From: Microvirga sp. TS319
Lineage (GTDB): Bacteria; Pseudomonadota; Alphaproteobacteria; Rhizobiales; Beijerinckiaceae
DNA length: 64,000 nucleotides
Assembly (NCBI RefSeq): GCF_041276405.1
Contig: NZ_JBGGGT010000002.1
Span: 1,277,001 to 1,341,000 of the forward strand
Direction of reading: 5' to 3'
Every line of letters begins with the position of its first letter. Position 1 is the stretch's first letter. Positions 60,394 to 64,000 of the stretch are shown here, one piece after another. The notes under the pieces were generated by a model that saw only the letters and a program-made list of their open reading frames with translations, ran no database searches and was not told the DNA's origin. A program made the translations under genes and the position numbers.

Positions 60394-61587
60394 TCAAACT
60401 CGCCGCTCCAAATGCCTTGATATTCTTCGTGAGGCAAAACCTGCTCCAAACACGAAACGCATCACGGGGCCAAATGTCGTGGCTGATACGAATCCCATGA
60501 AATACAGCCCCGGAACTGAACTTTCATAATTTACGGACAGCTGCGGAGTCTTTCCGGTAAGCCGCAGATGTTCAAGAATATCTGGCTTCAGGAAGGGCAG
60601 TCGATGCACATCAGCCTTATAGCCTGTTGCACAAATGACGTGATCAACCTCTACCGTTTCGGCGGATCCATCCTCGGTGTCTAAGCGTAGTTGCACGCCA
60701 TGTTTGGCGGCACTGGCCTCCTGCAGTGAACGCCGTGCCAACAGAGGAACAGGTGCCGCCCGACTTTTCATATCCCATCCTCCCGCTGGGCCCAGAAAGG
60801 TTTGGGCTATCCGTATACGCTGCTGCTCTGGCAAATAGCGATAGAGCCAAGGGAGGTCAGCGAGCAGTCGCTGCTTCCATCCTGGTCCGATGCCCGACAA
60901 GGGATAGCGGATCTGCTCCAGCAAGGGACGTGAGCGTCCTCCCCAAGGACCGCTGAAAGCGATGGCCGGCTTGCGCGTGATCAGCTGAACATTTGCGTGC
61001 GCTTCGTGGAGGAGGACCGCTAAGTCAATGGCGGATGCGCCACCGCCAAGAACCGCCACGCGCTGGCCCTGGAACCGCTGAAGATCGTGATGCTCAGCAG
61101 CGTGTGAGACACTTTGACCGCGCAGAGGAGTAAGCAACTCTGGCAGGTATTGAAAGTGACTGAAACCTACCGCGATCACAACCTTGCTCGTCCTAAACGA
61201 AGTCCCGCTCCTCATGTGCAGGTCGAACCCGCCTGGAACTTTGTCTAACGCAACCAGCTCCTCATTCTCGACGTTCGGCACAAAGCGCTGCTGAAATGCG
61301 ACCCCATAGGAAGAGAATGTCTCGAGCGGAATTGGACGATCGACATCCGCGTAGTCATAGCCGTGGTCTTTGTAAAACTCTCTGAGCGTAAAAGCCCGTT
61401 CAGGATCATGAAGGTTCGATGCGAAGCCGGCTGACTTGAGCAACATGCCTTTGGGCATCTTGCTCATCCAGCTCTCCATAGGTCTACCGATTATCCGATA
61501 ATCGACGCCCAACCCGCCCAAGTGTGCCGCAAGGGACAATCCATAAGGACCAGCGCCAACGATAGTAACAGCGGTTGAAGCAGACAT
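60394..61587 (-). CDS. FAD/NAD(P)-binding monooxygenase-like protein
   Basis: A 397-residue flavoprotein with the FAD motif TIVGAGPYGLSLAAHL at residues 8-20, the early block GRPMESWMSKMPKGMLLKSA, a second nucleotide motif VAVLGGGASAIDLAVLL near 190 and the ATGYKAD motif near 335. The order fits flavin monooxygenases and the ornithine/lysine N-hydroxylase group, though the exact class is unclear. It is the first gene of a minus-strand pair with the ATP-grasp enzyme. The neighbouring acetyltransferase suggests a shared pathway. Confidence 0.8.
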   Translation of the reverse strand: MSASTAVTIVGAGPYGLSLAAHLGGLGVDYRIIGRPMESWMSKMPKGMLLKSAGFASNLHDPERAFTLREFYKDHGYDYADVDRPIPLETFSSYGVAFQQRFVPNVENEELVALDKVPGGFDLHMRSGTSFRTSKVVIAVGFSHFQYLPELLTPLRGQSVSHAAEHHDLQRFQGQRVAVLGGGASAIDLAVLLHEAHANVQLITRKPAIAFSGPWGGRSRPLLEQIRYPLSGIGPGWKQRLLADLPWLYRYLPEQQRIRIAQTFLGPAGGWDMKSRAAPVPLLARRSLQEASAAKHGVQLRLDTEDGSAETVEVDHVICATGYKADVHRLPFLKPDILEHLRLTGKTPQLSVNYESSVPGLYFMGFVSATTFGPVMRFVFGAGFASRRISRHLERRV

Positions 61588-62012
61588 CGCTTGAACCTTT
61601 TGCTATCGGATAGGCTGCAAAAGTTACATCAAATGCGACTCAGCGCAATCGTACCCTGATGAGACGAGCTGGATAATTCGAGTGATGCGACGAAGGGGTG
61701 CGCATGCGCAGACAACGCGGCTCAGATGATGTTCCTGCACACGGTGTTGAGTGGGCTGATCCCACTTAGGCGGAGTGGTCCGTCCCCATCCTGGCAGGGA
61801 CGCCTCAGCACGCCTCAGGGTAGGCGCATCCAAATTCTCCGGATCAGGCGGCAGCGCTGCCTGCCTAGATGAACGGCTCAGCGGATTTGAGCGTCGCATG
61901 CATGATGACCGCCAACTCGCAGGCCGATGCTAAAGCCGCGCTTGAAGCCGAGCTTCTCCCGCAACATCACCCCGTTGGCGCAGGTCGCTCTCGGCATGAG
62001 TGCACGCCAGCG
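61588..62012. other. degenerate intergenic sequence
   Basis: No intact gene is seen. Both strands carry short frames with stops and no family pattern. It lies between the flavoprotein gene and transposon remnants, and probably is decayed mobile DNA. Confidence 0.35.
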
Positions 62013-62130
62013 GACGTGCGTCGCAAGCACGGCATTTCGGAAGCTACTCTCTGCAATCTGAAAGCCAATTACAGCTACGTCGAGGCATTCACTGGCCGCA
62101 TGCGGGATGAACTGTCGAACGAGAGCCGTT
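62013..62130 (+). pseudogene. IS3-family transposase remnant
   Basis: DVRRKHGISEATLCNLKANY matches the helix-turn-helix of IS3-type OrfA, and it runs directly into YVEAFTGRMRDELSNE, the OrfB block that normally lies about 200 residues later. So an internal deletion fused the two ends. No functional transposase can be made. Confidence 0.7.
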
Positions 62131-62204
62131 CTTCGGTCGATCGGCCTCCACGTGCTCCTCTAGGAAGCGGTCATCCAAGGCGCTGATCGCTGGAGCGGAG
62201 CGAT

Positions 62205-62396
62205 CGTTCTGCTTCCGGTCAGTCGGACCTTCCTCTGGGCTACAAGGCCGAGGAGGCGCTTAGCCTCGCATCTGGCGAGTTCATGCATCCAGGGAGAGCC
62301 CTGGTTGCCGATTGGGTACCAGCGCTGCCGACCTCCGACACGGAATTTGATAACGTAGATGCGGTCACGGCGCTGGCTCCGACATGGGCCCGACAA
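62205..62396 (-). pseudogene. tyrosine-type integrase remnant, N-terminal part
   Basis: The minus-strand frame reads YVIKFRVGGRQRWYPIGNQG, SPWMHELARCEAKRLLGLVA, matching the DUF4102/arm-binding N-terminus of tyrosine integrases (usual form: YRxGGRQRWxxIGxHGxPWTxExARxEAxRLL). The frame then leaves the family and no catalytic domain follows. It marks a former integrative element. Confidence 0.7.
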
Positions 62397-62493
62397 TGCG
62401 CATTGATCGACTGATGTCCCTGGTTATCCCTCGATCCGGTTAGCATGATTGATTTTTAGGCAGGCCTCTTGAAGGTTATCAAGGTTGTGCTAA

Positions 62494-62509
62494 ATTAGAT
62501 CTATCTAAT
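62494..62509. promoter_or_regulatory. candidate ArsR/BigR operator
   Basis: ATTAGATCTATCTAAT is a perfect 7-2-7 inverted repeat directly upstream of the repressor gene. ArsR-type repressors often bind such AT-rich palindromes over their own promoter. Confidence 0.6.
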
Positions 62510-62524
62510 GTAGTGGGATATGCT

Positions 62525-62860
62525 GTGTCGAAGAGAGAATTGGACCTTCAGACTTTCGAGAGGCAGGCTGCCGAGGTTGCGGATATCCTGCGGGCGCTCG
62601 CCAACGAGCGGCGGCTGATGATATTATGTAAGCTGGTGCAGTGGGGCGAAGCCAATGTGACGTCGCTGGCGGAAGCCGCCGGCCTCTCTCAGTCCGCGTT
62701 GTCTCAGCACCTCGCCAAGATGCGCGACGAAGGGATTGTCACCTTTCGCCGCGAAAGGCAGACGATCTGGTACAGAATTGCCGATCCGCGCATCGAGCAG
62801 CTCTTTGCGACGCTCTACGGCCTGTTCTGTAAACAGGCGGAATCCAGGAGGTCCATTTAG
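62525..62860 (+). CDS. ArsR family transcriptional regulator (BigR-like)
   Basis: A winged-helix repressor of 111 residues from GTG 62525 (115 from GTG 62513). The HTH spans ADILRALANERRLMILCKLV to LAEAAGLSQSALSQHLAKMR and the wing is VTFRRERQTIWYRI. Two cysteines, in MILCKLV and GLFCKQ, lie at positions comparable to those of the sulfide/persulfide-sensing BigR/SqrR group. Its neighbours are two YeeE/YedE half-transporters, as in the BigR operon of Xylella and Agrobacterium. Sulfide sensing is inferred. Confidence 0.82.
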   Translation: MSKRELDLQTFERQAAEVADILRALANERRLMILCKLVQWGEANVTSLAEAAGLSQSALSQHLAKMRDEGIVTFRRERQTIWYRIADPRIEQLFATLYGLFCKQAESRRSI

Positions 62861-62913
62861 CGCATTTTACTGACCTTCGGTGCCACTTCGATTGGTGGGC
62901 CGCTTGATCGACT

Positions 62914-62964
62914 GAGCATCGGAGCGATCCCATGAAAGCGGAGCCCATTTTGCGTTCGATGCTC
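62914..62964. repeat. decayed CTAG-family palindromic element
   Basis: GAGCATCGGAGCGATCCC...TTTTGCGTTCGATGCTC is a 51-bp inverted-ended unit like the left half of type 2, but its ends have lost CTAG. It lies between the repressor gene and the transporter gene. Confidence 0.55.
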
Positions 62965-62979
62965 CAGGTGGAGATTGTC

Positions 62980-63405
62980 ATGGATCAGTTTACTCCCTTA
63001 TCGGCGCTCTTAGGGGGCCTTCTCATCGGCGCGTCCGCGGCTTTGCTCATCGTGATGAACGGGCGTGTCGCGGGCATCAGCGGCATTCTCGGCGGCTTGT
63101 TGAGGCCCGTCCGAAATGACATCGGTTGGCGGATCTCCTTTATCGCCGGTTTATGTGCGGCTCCCATGATCTATGCTGCGCTCGGGGGCGTCTTGCCGAA
63201 TGTCGAATTCACCGCGCCCATGTCCGTACTGACGGCAGCCGGGCTGATCGTCGGCTTCGGCACCCGGCTGGGGGCGGGCTGCACGAGCGGCCACGGTGTC
63301 TGCGGCATCGCGCGGCTTTCCCCACGCTCCATCGTTGCGACGCTCGTTTTCATGACGACCGCCGTCGCGACGGTCTTCGTCACCCGGCATGTGATGGGGC
63401 TCTAA
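62980..63405 (+). CDS. YeeE/YedE family half-transporter (PmpA-like)
   Basis: A 141-residue membrane protein with about four hydrophobic segments and the YeeE/YedE signature [20 protein letters not shown]. Family members import thiosulfate or handle sulfur compounds via this cysteine. ATG 62980 follows GGTGGAGATTGTC. It is the first of two short proteins that together match a full-length YeeE. BigR operons in other bacteria carry the same pair. Confidence 0.85.
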   Translation: MDQFTPLSALLGGLLIGASAALLIVMNGRVAGISGILGGLLRPVRNDIGWRISFIAGLCAAPMIYAALGGVLPNVEFTAPMSVLTAAGLIVGFGTRLGAGCTSGHGVCGIARLSPRSIVATLVFMTTAVATVFVTRHVMGL

Positions 63406-63408
63406 GCT

Positions 63409-63867
63409 ATGCGCACAATGATCTCCGCTTTCGCGTCCGGCCTGCTGTTCGGCCTCGGGCTGATCGTTTCGCAGATGGTCAACCCTGCGAAGGTGCTCGG
63501 CTTCCTCGACATTATGGGGGACTGGGACCCGAGCCTCGCCTTCGTCATGGGAGGTGCGGTGATGATGTCGGCGCTGGGATATTGGTTCGCCCGGCGTCGC
63601 GGCATCCCTGTGCTCGCTGCCCGTCATGAAATTCCGGCACGCCGCGATCTCGATCCTCGCCTGATCGCCGGAGCCGCTCTCTTCGGCATCGGCTGGGGAC
63701 TGGTGGGGCTATGTCCCGGGCCCGCGCTGGTGGCGCTGACATTCGGCCCGCACGATGTGGTCGTTTTCGCCGCTGCCATGATTGCCGGCATGGCCATCTT
63801 CCGGTTCATGCCGGCGGGCTGGCCCCGGATTGCGCTCCGCCGCGAATCGTTGAGCCTCGATGGCTAA
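63409..63867 (+). CDS. YeeE/YedE family half-transporter (PmpB-like, DUF6691)
   Basis: A 152-residue membrane protein that begins four bases after the preceding gene. It has FASGLLFGLGLIVSQMVNPA, GGAVMMSALGYWFARRR and the second-half motif GIGWGLVGLCPGPALVAL with its cysteine. It probably forms one transporter with the PmpA-like protein. Sulfur-compound export or uptake is inferred from the family. Confidence 0.85.
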   Translation: MRTMISAFASGLLFGLGLIVSQMVNPAKVLGFLDIMGDWDPSLAFVMGGAVMMSALGYWFARRRGIPVLAARHEIPARRDLDPRLIAGAALFGIGWGLVGLCPGPALVALTFGPHDVVVFAAAMIAGMAIFRFMPAGWPRIALRRESLSLDG

Positions 63868-63942
63868 CGCTCGGTCGCCGAGCGCTCAGGCTCGAAAGCT
63901 ATCAGGATATCAGGTCGTTCGTTCAACTCAGGAGCAATCGCC

Positions 63943-64000
63943 ATGTCTGCCGCTGTGTCCGCCCCGGGTTCCTCATCTCTGAGAAGCCGTCCTGTCGTGA
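63943..64000 (+). CDS. start of next gene, partial
   Basis: ATG 63943 after CAGGAGCAATCGCC opens a frame MSAAVSAPGSSSLRSRPVV that runs off the window. Too little is present to name it. In related operons a metallo-beta-lactamase fold sulfur dioxygenase or a sulfite exporter can follow, but nothing here shows that. Confidence 0.5.
   Translation, partial: MSAAVSAPGSSSLRSRPVV

Overview
The window reads as chromosome of a GC-rich alphaproteobacterium of the order Hyphomicrobiales (Rhizobiales), most like Microvirga/Methylobacteriaceae. The basis is gene content and order (lpxC-bamD-recN-ligA; sspB-ssrA-thyA-folA-hflK-hflC-degP), a circularly permuted two-piece tmRNA gene typical of alphaproteobacteria, and family-level protein resemblance. 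The genus is an inference.

Layout. 1-4.4 kb: end of lpxC, bamD, recN, an MFS efflux pump. 4.5-11 kb: ligA, an AraC regulator with azlCD, an M24 aminopeptidase. 11-20 kb: small proteins, prmA, an SDR, cyclopropane synthase, Mn-catalase, a UvrD helicase, an acyltransferase. 20-30 kb: thioesterase, GlcD-type oxidase, a giant AsmA protein, fumC with two small partners, a P450, sspB. 30.2-30.5 kb: ssrA (tmRNA), directly upstream of sspB, whose product handles ssrA-tagged proteins. 30.7-37.2 kb: thyA, folA, hflKC, a DegP protease. 37-42 kb: acs, serB, miaA, an RMD1/DUF155 protein. 42-54 kb: branched-chain amino acid synthesis (ilvB, ilvN, ilvC, leuA), with pdxY, a PhzF protein, a NUDIX protein and small genes between. 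ilvB and leuA are each preceded by a short leader peptide rich in the regulating amino acids, a sign of ribosome-mediated attenuation. 54-56 kb: tRNA-Lys, phhA and its divergent Lrp-type regulator.

56.3-62.5 kb is an accessory segment with AT-rich DNA, an acetyltransferase, an ATP-grasp ligase, a flavin monooxygenase-like enzyme, and remnants of IS630, IS3 and an integrase. It is followed by an ArsR/BigR-like repressor with two YeeE/YedE half-transporters.

The most unusual signal is a dispersed family of imperfectly palindromic elements with CTAG at both ends and fixed lengths (107 bp; 120 or 141 bp). They lie mainly between genes, abut by sharing one CTAG, supply stop codons to at least seven genes, split an IS630-family transposase, and one sits in frame inside the N-terminal leader of the DegP protease. 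They look like MITEs mobilised by an IS630-type transposase; IS630 is known to target TA within CTAG.
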